In this document: piece by piece, positions 1 through 10,700 of the stretch
Position numbering within the stretch: the stretch's first letter is position 1
Layout: each line of letters opens with the position of its first letter
DNA from: Powellomyces hirtus
Lineage: Eukaryota > Chytridiomycota > Chytridiomycetes > Spizellomycetales > Powellomycetaceae
Length of the DNA: 64,000 nt
Reading direction: 5' to 3'
Assembly: GCA_025526995.1 (NCBI GenBank)
Contig: JAHLKG010000001.1
Location: 1,178,001-1,242,000 of the forward strand
The notes under the pieces: model-generated
What the model saw: only the letters and a program-made list of their open reading frames with translations
Databases searched by the model: none
What the model was told of the DNA's origin: nothing
Made by a program: the position numbers and the translations under genes

Positions 1-297
1 TAGAATGCGTGACCGTCATATCGGTAATGCTAAGAGCTGAATTGGATCACGTGTGATCACGTGATTGGAGAAAAAGTTGATTAGAATGCTTGACAAGCGA
101 GACAATACCGATAAGACTTAAGACACAAAATACATTCACATACATTACATCTCTGTGCATATGACTACGATACACCGTCATCTGCATCACAGAAGAGCTC
201 TGTAAACTCTTTACAAAGGCAATACAAGCAGGCTGCCTCGAATTCGTTCAATCCTCTGCAATTCCAATAAAGTTCAGGAAGTGCCTTTTCTCCAATA
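1..297 (+). repeat. Solo LTR of family B inside A1 gag (5' end off window)
   Basis: This is the right-hand 297 bp of a B-family LTR, matching the complete 366-bp copies at 14927-15292, 20057-20422 and 25187-25552. It ends in CTCCAATA and is followed by CAACA (298-302), the target-site copy seen in the other units. It keeps the paired CACGTG boxes near 46-65. The LTR interrupts the gag gene of A copy 1, whose start lies left of the window. Confidence 0.85.
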
Positions 298-3200
298 CAA
301 CAAGATTAAAAGGATGACCCAGGAACTTGCTGCCATTGGAGCTTCCGTTTCTGAGGAGGACCATGTGTTCTCCTTGCTCTCTTCCCTTCCAGAAGCCTTT
401 GACACCCTTGTGATGACTCTGGAGTCGACCAGTGAGAAGCTGGACTTGGCTTTTGTGACATCCAGGCTGTTGCAGGAGGAAATGAGGCGTGCAGATGGAA
501 AGAAGAACTCTGGAAAGGCAGCAAAAGCCTTCTTCACACAAGCTGACACCAAAGGGAATGCTCAGAAGACCAACAAGGCTGGGGGAAAGCCAGATTGGAA
601 GAAGGAGGCAGTCTGTCACTACTGCAACAAGAAGGGCCACATCAAGAAGGAATGCCACAAGAGGGCAGCAGACGAGAAGAAGGGCCTAAACCAGGCCAAC
701 TCGACTCAACAGACGCCTGGAGGCTTTGCTTTCACCACCATTGGAACTCAGATGCCATCCCTGACATCCAACACTTGGATTTTGGACTCAGGAGCCTCTC
801 AGCACATGACTGGCCGCAGAGAGCTGTTTGGGGACTATGAGAAGATGTCTCCTGTTGCCATTGAGATGGCAGACAATCACACATTGGAAGCTGTGGGGCA
901 TGGAACGCTTCACACATGGGTGATCAACACAGAGGGGAAGACAGTGCCCCTGCAAATCCAGAACTGCTGGCACGTCCCCAAGATGACCAAGAACCTCCTA
1001 TCACTGGCTCGCCTTGCCAAAGCTGGAGCTTGTTTTGAAGTGGGACCACAGGCTGCTCGGATCATTGCAAAGGATGGGACGGCTTTCCTTGCCAAAGAGA
1101 ACCAATTTGTCTACACATTCGAGACAACACATGGGCAGGCAAATGCTGGGATTGCCCACAACGTTGGAAGGGACACAACAAGTCAGGACTTGTCCCTATG
1201 GCATCAGAGACTCGGCCATTTGAACGTTGCAGACATTGGAAGGCTCACCAAGCTTGCCAAGGGCGTTCAAACCAGTGGGAGCTTGAGCATTTGTGACACT
1301 TGTGCACTCAGCAAAGCAAGCAGAGCGCCATTCCCCAAGGCACAGGCCTCCAGAGCATCAGAGAAGCTGGGATTGATCCACACAGATGTCTGGGGACCAG
1401 TTGAACCACTCACAATCACTGGATATCGCTATTTCGTCACATTCATTGATGACAAGACGAGATATTTCCATGTTTGCCTTATGAAGACCAAGGGAGAAGT
1501 TGCTAGGCACTATCAGGAGCTGGAAGCAGCACTCGTCCCCCTACATGGAAAGCAGATCAAAGCTGTCAGATCCGACCCAGGAGGCGAGTACATGAGCAAC
1601 TTGCTAAGGGACCACTTCAAGGAGAAGGGCACACAGCATCAGAGGAGTTCAGTAAATACTCCACAGCAAAATGGTGTTGCTGAACGAGCCAACCGTACCC
1701 TTGTGGAGATGGGGAGATGTTTGTTGAAGCAGTCAGGCTTGGACAAGCGTTTCTGGGGAGAAGCAATCATGACAGCAGTCTATCTGAGGAACAGATCTCC
1801 CACTGTTGCATGCCCCAAGACACCTTATGAGATGTTCCATGGTATCCCACCATCTCTGGACATTTGAGGACGTTTGGATGCATTGCCTATGCCTACATTC
1901 AACCCAACAAGCGCCAGAAGCTGGATGATGCTGCCGTGAAGTGCATCATGCTGGGGTATAGCTCCCACAGCAAGGAATACCGGCTTATGGACATACTCAC
2001 TAAGAAGATCCTGTTCTCCAGAAGTGTCAAATTCGATGAGAAGAGCTTCATTCCATCCCTCCAGTCTGCTCAAACGCCTTAAGTGCCTGCTGAGAGCCTG
2101 GAAGTGGGAATTGGGCCTGAAATGAAGCTGCAGGATGTCAGTGACGAGCTGCAGGATGTCAGTGACGAGCTGCAGGATGTCAGTGACGACTCTGAGGACA
2201 CAGCCATGTCAGAGGGAGAGGAGAACATGAGGGAACGGACCCCTGAGCCGTCCTCTGACTATGAGAGTGCTGCAGAGCCTTCTCCAACCCCCAAAAGACT
2301 CAGGAAGCTGCCAGGAGAATGGTGGAAGGCTTCAAGCAATGCTGCAAACGTTGCTGCAGTTGCCTATGCTGTCTCCTTTGTCTCAAACAAGCCCACAAGC
2401 TACAAGGAGAGCCAGACGATGCCAGATGCTTCACAATGGCGTCAGGCTGCTCAGGAAGAGATGGATGCTCTTGCCAAGAATGGGACATGGCAACTTGTGG
2501 ATCTGCCAACCGGCAGAAAAGCTATTGGATGCAAGTGGGTCTTCAAACGAAAGCTGAAGGACACAGGAGAGCTTGACACAAGGCACGACTTGTTGCCAAA
2601 GGATTCTCTCAGAGAGAAGGATTGGACTATCAGGAGACATTTGCTCCCGTTGCCAAGTTTGGTCCCATGAGACTGCTGTTCTCCATCATTGCCACAGACA
2701 ACTTGGAGGCACATCAGATGGACGTGAAGACAGCATTCTTGCAAGGGGATCTGGACTATGTGTTCTACATGCGTCAACCGGAGGGCTTTGAGGATTCCAA
2801 GCATCCAGGACGAGTCTGCAAGCTTGGAAGACCCCTCTACGGCCTCAAGCAATCAGCAAGGCGCTTCAACCACAAGATTGACCACAAACTGAAGTCTATG
2901 GGCTTTGTGCAGTTGATTGCAGAGTCTTGCATGTACTACAGGAGCCAGAATGGGACAACAGAGAACATTCTGATCTATGTGGACGACCTCATTGTGGCCT
3001 CATCAAGCAAGGAACAGCTGGGGGATGTCAAGAAGGACCTGAGGCAAGCTTTTGAGATGACAGACCTTGGAGAGCTGAATTACTTCCTTGGGATTCACAT
3101 CAGATGCAGCAGAAGCACCCGCACCATCTGGTTGTCTCAGAAGAAGTATGTTGAAGAGGTTGTTTCGAAATTCAACATGGGAGATGCCAAGGTTCATGCC

Positions 3201-3903
3201 GAACATGGACTGCACCTCAGAAACAACATGGCACCTCAAAATGAGACAGACGAGCTGGAGATGAGCTCTGTGCAATACAGGAATGCAGTTGCCAGTTTGA
3301 TCTATGCCATGTTAGGAACTGCCTGGAAAGGAGCATTGGAGTGCTGCCAAGCGGATCATCAGATACCTGAAGGGCACAAGCGAACTTGGAATTCTTCTGG
3401 GAGGCAAAGACAATGCCTCTGAGGCTAGGAAGCTGGTTGGATACTCGGATTCCGACTATGCTGGATGTTTGGACACAAGTAGATCAACCACTGGATTCAT
3501 CTACATGTTCAATGGGCCTATCACCTGGCAATCCAAGCGGCAGACCACTGTAGCTCTTTCAAGCACGGAAGCAGAGTACATGGCACTAACCCAGTGCACC
3601 ACGGAAGCTGTTTGGCTTCGTCTGCTTGCAGGGGAGCTCGGATTCAAGCAGGATGGACCCACAATGCTCTTTGAGGACAACCAGGGTGCCATTGCTCTTG
3701 CTAAGAACCCGACATTGCATGCCAGCACCAAACACATTGAAGTGAGGTACCACTTTATCAGAGAAGCACTAGGACGCTTGGAGATTGCATTAGAGTATCT
3801 CTCGACTCAGGACATGGTTGCAGACATCTTGACAAAACCACTGGCTAGGGATCAGTTCTTGAAACTGAGGGACGCCTGTGGGATCACAAAACATGTTTCG
3901 TGA
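298..3903 (+). pseudogene. Family A copia gag-pol, copy A1 (defective)
   Basis: Ty1/copia polyprotein resuming after the solo LTR. In order it shows the gag C-terminus, a CCHC knuckle (CHYCNKKGHIKKEC), protease LDSGAS, the integrase HHCC finger (LWHQRLGHLN...CDTC) with core HTDVWGP, RSDPGGE and NGVAERAN, reverse transcriptase (MDVKTAFLQGDLD, YVDDLIVAS) and RNase H ending KHVS at 3903. The three integrase acidic residues are intact. The frame is broken several times: a 1-bp loss near 1858 puts a stop at 1867; a CCCCAA to CCTTAA change gives a stop at 2080-2082; a 4-bp loss near 2575 shifts the RT frame; and a deletion near 3320 joins LGT to KEHWSAAK out of frame. It cannot make a full polyprotein. 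Confidence 0.9.
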
Positions 3904-3910
3904 GTGGGAG

Positions 3911-4409
3911 TGTTGGAATCTACCTGTGGGCGCCTCTGGGAGGACTTAGAGCACACGGGACATGTGGGAGGACATCCACTTGTGTCTAGAATGGTCTGGA
4001 ATGGTCCAGAATGGTCTAGAACGATCCAGAATAGCTGGAGAGGGCCTGGGAAGGCCTAGAACACGTCTGGAGCGCTGATAGAAGCGCCAAGAAAAGGCAA
4101 AAAGACACCCTGTGATTGGGAACAATACTAGGCCAGGCCAGGGCCGTCTTGGCCAAGCTAGGGCACAGTTAGATTGTCACTACACATGTACTATGATCCA
4201 AATTGTTATAAAAGGACGCCCTCTGGGCATCCCCAACCAATATAATAACAGTCCAACACACTCTACTTGTCTAGTACACTCTGCCAAACACTACAGGCGA
4301 CCTTCCCTACCTTGGGAAGCACCTTCAGACCCTCTGCAAGTCTTGACAACCACCTAGCAACCTATCTGGTATGCTGAGTTCCTGTTTGTAGATGTCAAGA
4401 CGTCTCAAC
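3911..4409 (+). repeat. LTR of family A, subtype I (shared by A1 and delta-A2)
   Basis: It starts TGTTGGAATC directly after the purine-rich tract GAGTGGGAG, which follows the RNase H stop codon. It ends in TCTCAAC, one base short of the intact CAACA end. A TATA box (TATAAAAGG) lies at 4207-4215. The next base belongs to an RT-coding segment rather than a primer-binding site, so the LTR is fused to a deletion junction. Confidence 0.88.
3988..4032 (+). promoter_or_regulatory. 10-bp-stepped GAA repeat resembling a step-type heat-shock element
   Basis: GAA triplets begin at 3989, 3999, 4009, 4019 and 4029, exactly 10 bp apart in an imperfect 10-bp tandem repeat of the form ATGGTCYRGA. Fungal HSF is known to bind step-type arrays with this spacing. 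The block lies about 175 bp upstream of the LTR TATA box, where an upstream activating site would be expected. It recurs in the LTR at 5949 and in the inverted LTR at 35820-36321; subtype II LTRs keep about three steps. Heat or stress responsiveness is an inference. Confidence 0.45.
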
Positions 4410-5941
4410 TCTCCTTTGTCACAAACAAGCCCACAAGCTACAAGGAAAGCCAGACCATGCCAGATGCTTCACAATGGCATCAGGCTGCTCAGGAAGAGAT
4501 GGATGCTCTTGCCAAGAATGGGACATGGCAACTTGTGGATCTGCCAACCGGCAGAAAAGCTATTGGATGCAAGTGGGTCTTCAAACGAAAGCTGAAGGAC
4601 ACAGGAGAGCTTGACACAAGGCACGACTTGTTGCCAAAGGATTCTCTCAGAGAGAAGGATTGGACTATCAGGAGACATTTGCTCCCGTTGCCAAGTTTGG
4701 TCCCATGAGACTGCTGTTCTCCATCATTGCCACAGACAACTTGGAGGCACATCAGATGGACGTGAAGACAGCATTCTTGCAAGGGGATCTGGACTATGTG
4801 TTCTACATGCGTCAACCGGAGGGCTTTGAGGATTCCAAGCATCCAGGACGAGTCTGCAAGCTTGGAAGACCCCTCTACGGCCTCAAGCAATCAGCAAGGC
4901 GCTTCAACCACAAGATTGACCACAAACTGAAGTCTATGGGCTTTGTGCAGTTGATTGCAGAGTCTTGCATGTACTACAGGAGCCAGAATGGGACAACAGA
5001 GAACATTCTGATCTATGTGGACGACCTCATTGTGGCCTCATCAAGCAAGGAACAGCTGGGGGATGTCAAGAAGGACCTGAGGCAAGCTTTTGAGATGACA
5101 GACCTTGGAGAGCTGAATTACTTCCTTGGGATTCACATCAGATGCAGCAGAAGCACCCGCACCATCTGGTTGTCTCAGAAGAAGTATGTTGAAGAGGTTG
5201 TTTCGAAATTCAACATGGGAGATGCCAAGGTTCATGCCGAACATGGACTGCACCTCAGAAACAACATGGCACCTCAAAATGAGACAGACGAGCTGGAGAT
5301 GAGCTCTGTGCAATACAGGAATGCAGTTGCCAGTTTGATCTATGCCATGTTAGGAACTGCCTGGAAAGGAGCATTGGAGTGCTGCCAAGCGGATCATCAG
5401 ATACCTGAAGGGCACAAGCGAACTTGGAATTCTTCTGGGAGGCAAAGACAATGCCTCTGAGGCTAGGAAGCTGGTTGGATACTCGGATTCCGACTATGCT
5501 GGATGTTTGGACACAAGTAGATCAACCACTGGATTCATCTACATGTTCAATGGGCCTATCACCTGGCAATCCAAGCGGCAGACCACTGTAGCTCTTTCAA
5601 GCACGGAAGCAGAGTACATGGCACTAACCCAGTGCACCACGGAAGCTGTTTGGCTTCGTCTGCTTGCAGGGGAGCTCGGATTCAAGCAGGATGGACCCAC
5701 AATGCTCTTTGAGGACAACCAGGGTGCCATTGCTCTTGCTAAGAACCCGACATTGCATGCCAGCACCAAACACATTGAAGTGAGGTACCACTTTATCAGA
5801 GAAGCACTAGGACGCTTGGAGATTGCATTAGAGTATCTCTCGACTCAGGACATGGTTGCAGACATCTTGACAAAACCACTGGCTAGGGATCAGTTCTTGA
5901 AACTGAGGGACGCCTGTGGGATCACAAAACATGTTTCGTGA
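4410..5941 (+). pseudogene. Family A deletion derivative delta-A2 (RT and RNase H only)
   Basis: The sequence joins the LTR end directly to the RT-coding region, starting at TCTCCTTTGTCACAAAC. The leader, gag, protease, integrase and about 3.1 kb in total are missing compared with the 5,130-bp unit. It keeps the RT core (YVDDLIVAS) and RNase H, ending KHVS at 5941. It shares with A1 the 4-bp loss near the RT start, a 9-bp loss near 5238 and the LGT/KEHWSAAK deletion, so no functional RT is encoded. It is one period of a 2,038-bp tandem repeat. Confidence 0.88.
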
Positions 5942-5948
5942 GTGGGAG

Positions 5949-6447
5949 TGTTGGAATCTACCTGTGGGCGCCTCTGGGAGGACTTAGAGCACACGGGACA
6001 TGTGGGAGGACATCCACTTGTGTCTAGAATGGTCTGGAATGGTCCAGAATGGTCTAGAACGATCCAGAATAGCTGGAGAGGGCCTGGGAAGGCCTAGAAC
6101 ACGTCTGGAGCGCTGATAGAAGCGCCAAGAAAAGGCAAAAAGACACCCTGTGATTGGGAACAATACTAGGCCAGGCCAGGGCCGTCTTGGCCAAGCTAGG
6201 GCACAGTTAGATTGTCACTACACATGTACTATGATCCAAATTGTTATAAAAGGACGCCCTCTGGGCATCCCCAACCAATATAATAACAGTCCAACACACT
6301 CTACTTGTCTAGTACACTCTGCCAAACACTACAGGCGACCTTCCCTACCTTGGGAAGCACCTTCAGACCCTCTGCAAGTCTTGACAACCACCTAGCAACC
6401 TATCTGGTATGCTGAGTTCCTGTTTGTAGATGTCAAGACGTCTCAAC
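5949..6447 (+). repeat. LTR of family A, subtype I
   Basis: Copy of the LTR at 3911-4409, exactly 2,038 bp downstream, with the same purine tract before it, the same TATA box (6245-6253) and the same truncated end fused to RT sequence. Confidence 0.88.
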
Positions 6448-7336
6448 TCTCCTTTGTCACAAACAAGCCCACAAGCTACAAGGAAAGCCAGACCATGCCA
6501 GATGCTTCACAATGGCATCAGGCTGCTCAGGAAGAGATGGATGCTCTTGCCAAGAATGGGACATGGCAACTTGTGGATCTGCCAACCGGCAGAAAAGCTA
6601 TTGGATGCAAGTGGGTCTTCAAACGAAAGCTGAAGGACACAGGAGAGCTTGACACAAGGCACGACTTGTTGCCAAAGGATTCTCTCAGAGAGAGGGATTG
6701 GACTATCAGTAGACATTTGCTCCCGTTGCCAAGTTTGGTCCCATGAGACTGCTGTTCTCCATCATTGCCACAGACGACTTGGAGGCACATCAGATGGACG
6801 TGAAGACAGCATTCTTGCAAGGGGATCTGGACTGTGTGTTCTACATGCGCCAACTGGAGGGCTTTGAGGAGTCCAAGCATCCAGGACGAGTCTGCAAGCC
6901 TGGGAGACCCCTCTACGGCCTCAAGCAATCAGCAAGGCGCTTCAACCACAAGATTGACCACAAACTGAAGTCTGTGGGCTTTGTGCAGTTGACTGCAGAG
7001 CCTTGCATGTACTACAGGTGCCAGAATGGGACAACAGAGAACATTCTGATCTATGTGGATGACCTCATTGTGGCCTCATCAAGCAAGGAACAGCTGGGGG
7101 ATGTCAAGAAGAACCTGAGGCAAGCTTTTGAGATGACAGACCTTGGAGAGCTGAATTACTTCCTTGGGATTCACATCAGATGGAGCAGAAGCACCCGCAC
7201 CATCTGGTTGTCTCAGAAGAAGTATGTTGAAGAGGTTGTTTTGAAATTCAACATGGGAGATGCCAAGGTTCATGCCACACCTATGGAACATGGACTGCAC
7301 CTCAGAAACAACATGGCACCTCAAAACGCGACAGAC
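6448..7336 (+). pseudogene. Family A deletion derivative delta-A3, left part (RT)
   Basis: Same LTR-RT fusion as delta-A2, but with more substitutions (for example DCVFYMRQLEGF in place of DYVFYMRQPEGF). It keeps the 9 bp encoding TPM before EHGL that the other A copies have lost. The RT segment stops at GCGACAGAC, where B1 is inserted; AGAC (7333-7336) reappears at 13097-13100. Confidence 0.85.
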
Positions 7337-7704
7337 TATTGTAGATATCGGCGTTTCCAGTACTTTATCGGAAATGCAGAGGATTGACCGAATTCGATGT
7401 GGTCTCCAGTAAACTTCGTAAAGGGGGGTTTACAGAGCTCTTCTGTGATGCAGATGACGATGTAGCGTTGTCAGATGCACAGAGATGTAATGTATGTGAA
7501 TGTATTTTTATGTCTTAAAGTCTTTTCGGTAATGTCTCGCTTCGAGCGTTCTAATCTACTTTTTCTCCAATCACATGATCACACGTGATCCAATTCAGCT
7601 CTCAGCGTTACCGGTATGGTGGTCACGCGTTCTAGTCGGAGGATCCAAGTAAGGATCTAATGTAAGGACCAAACGTTGAGTGCGCAAGTCTCAACATTCC
7701 AACA
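7337..7704 (-). repeat. 3' LTR of B1
   Basis: On the minus strand it runs from TGTTGGAATG to CTACAATA, 368 bp. Its U5 end (plus-strand positions 7337 to about 7435) differs from that of the 5' LTR while the remainder is nearly identical. Confidence 0.88.
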
Positions 7705-7743
7705 CACCCCCTGTCCGAGCAATCGATCCGCGATGATGGGATT

Positions 7744-10700
7744 TTACTCATTCGGGAGCTCCGTCATAGACGCTTTCGTCATTGGCGTGATGGTGTTGTC
7801 GTAGTGCTTGATGCACATGCTTTTGCGATGGTATTTGAATGCCGGGGCTGGTAAAGGCTTCGTGAGCGAGTCGGCTACCATTTCAGCGGTGGGTAAGTAC
7901 TCCAGGTGAATCTCCTTATCGATGTGATCACGAATGAAGTGATGTCGAATGTTGATGTGCTTGGTACGGGCGTGATGCACGGGATTCATTGCCAACGAGA
8001 TGCATGACTGATTGTCTTCGTAGATCGTTGTAGGCCGAGCACTTTCATCGAGATATTCGGGGATTTGGAGTTCTTGCAGAAGTGAGCGAAGCCAGATTGT
8101 CTCTTGAGTGGCGAAGGAAAGTGCCATGTATTCAGCTTCGGTAGATGAGAGAGCAACAGTGGGTTGGCGCTTCGAAGCCCAAGTAACGGGGCCCGCATTT
8201 CCAATGTAGAAAAGGTAGCCAGTGATTGACTGTCGATCAATGATGTTGTTTCCCCAATCGGCATCGCTGTAGCCGTGAAGGGTGACGTTATTTCCGCCGA
8301 TGCAGAGGCTGTAATCTGATGTTCCCCGTAGGTAGCGAAGAACGCGCTTGGCAGCTTGCAGATGTTGAGGCGAAGGGTTGCTTGCGAAGCAAGAAAGCAT
8401 ACTGACCGCGACAGCGATGTCAGGACGCGTGCATATCATCAGGTACATGAGAGAACCAACGATTTCGCGATATTCTCCTTCTTGCGGATTAGGTGAAGTC
8501 TTTGTATTTTCGACTTTGTAGGGTTCGAGCTTGGTCTGGTCCATCGGAGTGTTGACGGGCTTGCAATCTTGCATACCAAAGCGCTCAAGGATGTCATTTA
8601 CATATGACTCTTGATCAAGGTAGATGACGTGCCTTGAGTAATCGCGTCGAACTCTCATTCCTAGGTAGTGGTTGACTTCGCCTAGGTCTGTCATGTTGAA
8701 CTCGTTGTGCAGGGATGTCTTGATTGACGAGATTTCCGATTCGGTCTTTGCGAAGATGAGGAGATCGTCGACGTAGACGGAGATGTACTGCGATGAGTCA
8801 CTTTCAGGTAGAGTTCTGATGTAGACGGCATTGTCATTTGCCAGGCGCTTGAATCCCAAAGAAGTCAGTTCTTTGTGAAGTAGGGAGTACCATTCGCGCG
8901 GGGCTTGTTTCAGACTGTAAAGGGCCTTTCGGAGTCGAAGGATGGTCCCGGGCGGAAAGCCAGAGCCTTCAGGGGCATAGATTAGGATGGTCTCGGTAAC
9001 AATCCCATTCAGGAATGCGGTTACTACATCCATTTGATGGCATTTCAAGCCTAGGCTGGCGGCGAGAGCGAGAAGGACGCGTTGGGTAGCAATCTTGGCA
9101 ACCGGAGCGTAGGTTTCGTTGTAGTCGATGCCGTAGCGTTGTTCGAAGCCTTTCACTACAAGCCGGGCCTTGTATCGTTGGGGTTGACCATTCAGGTCTC
9201 GCTTAATCTTGAATACCCATTTAGTGCGGATGGGCCGTTGATTGTGCGGTAAGGATTTGGGGTTAATGACTTCCCATGTTTCATTGGTATGAAGGGACTT
9301 CAATTCGGCATTTATGGCCTCGGTCCACTTCGGCGCGTCGTCTGATGAGAGCGCTTGTTTGTAAGTTTGGGGTTCTTCGGTACTTGCAGCTGAAAGAGCG
9401 CTTGCCGTCTTCTCGTTGATGTAGTCAGCGAAGACTGTCAAATGATTGACATTTTCGAGCGGTTCCCATGTATTATCTTTGTCTTCGAATCCTAGCCATT
9501 TGCAGAGGAATTCGGGGCCTTCCGGGCCATCACGTGAGTCGAGAATCTCTTCGACTTCGTAGAGTTCTTTGGGCGGAATGTAGTCTTTCGCGAGTTCGAG
9601 TGCTGAGTTTTCGTCGAACGTTACATCACGAGAAATGACTATTTCTTGACGGTTGTCATCCCAACAGCGGTAAGCGCCGTCAAATTCGTAACCAATGAGT
9701 TTGAGACGTGTGGCGCGCGGTGCCAACTTTGAGACTTGTTTTCTCTTGACAAGATGCACGAAGGCATCGGCCCAAATCACATGAAGGTGAGAAAGTGAGG
9801 GCTCTTTGCCGTTGAGTCGTTCGTACGGCGAAATGTTGTTATTGGACTTGTGGGGTAGGCGATTCCGTAAGTAGACTGATGTAGCCGCTAACTCGGTCCA
9901 GAGTTGTTTCGGGATGCCGTATGAGTGTTCCAAAGAACGAATGGTGTCGAACAGGGTGAGGTTGAACCTTTCAGCTACACTGTTAGACTGTGGGGAATCT
10001 GCAGCGGTGAGTTCGTGCAGAATGCCCTTTTTCGAAATGAATTCTTTCAGATCGTGATTGACAAACTCCACCCCTCGATCGGAATGAAGTTGTCTGACCC
10101 TTTCGTTGGTCTGTTTTTCGATGAAATTGATGAATTCAATCAATTTTGCAGTAGATTCGCTCTTCGTCTTCAAGAAGAAGATCCATGTGAAGCGTGAATA
10201 GTCATCAATCGCAATGAGGGCATATTTCTCATCGCCAACCGCGGGTATGTGCGGACCGTTTAGGTCGAAATGTAGGCGATCGAGTGGCGTCTTGGACCGT
10301 GTCATCGTACCGTTGAATGGTGAGCGCTTGTGCTTACCAAACTCGCAACCTTTGCAGACTTTGTTGGTCATTGGGAGCTTGAGTTGCTTCATGATGTGAG
10401 TGCCAGGATGGCCCAATCGGTGATGCCAGAGGGTTCCTTCGTTGACAGGAGAAAAGGGACCAGAACAAGCCCCAGAAGAAGCCGCCGAAGCAGCGGCGGC
10501 GGCGGCATCGGCGGATGGTGCCCCCGAGGGGGCACCATCCTTGGCATCATCCGATGCCTTTGGGGCGGCCGGCCCCCCACCACAGCACCCACAACTCTCA
10601 CTCTCCAGTGGGGGGCTGGCCAGCCCCAAATTGGGGCGGCCAGCCCCCTCACTGGAGAGTATGGGGCCGGCTGGCCCCCCATTCGGGGCAGCCGGCCCCT

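Larger units (their letters stand above)
2372..6448 (+). repeat. Tandem repeat, 2,038-bp unit (RT-RNase H-LTR)
   Basis: Matching landmarks recur at exactly 2,038 bp: RT segments at 2622 and 4660, RNase H at 3469 and 5507, LTR starts at 3911 and 5949. A third unit begins at 6448 and is split by element B1. The first period is the end of A1; the second and third are deletion derivatives with an identical LTR-RT junction near 4409 and 6447. One deletion was therefore copied, rather than arising twice. Confidence 0.85.

Noticed and set aside
3981..4060. CRISPR-like short repeat cluster
   Set aside because: The 10-bp degenerate repeats have no spacers, lie within an LTR, and the DNA is eukaryotic.
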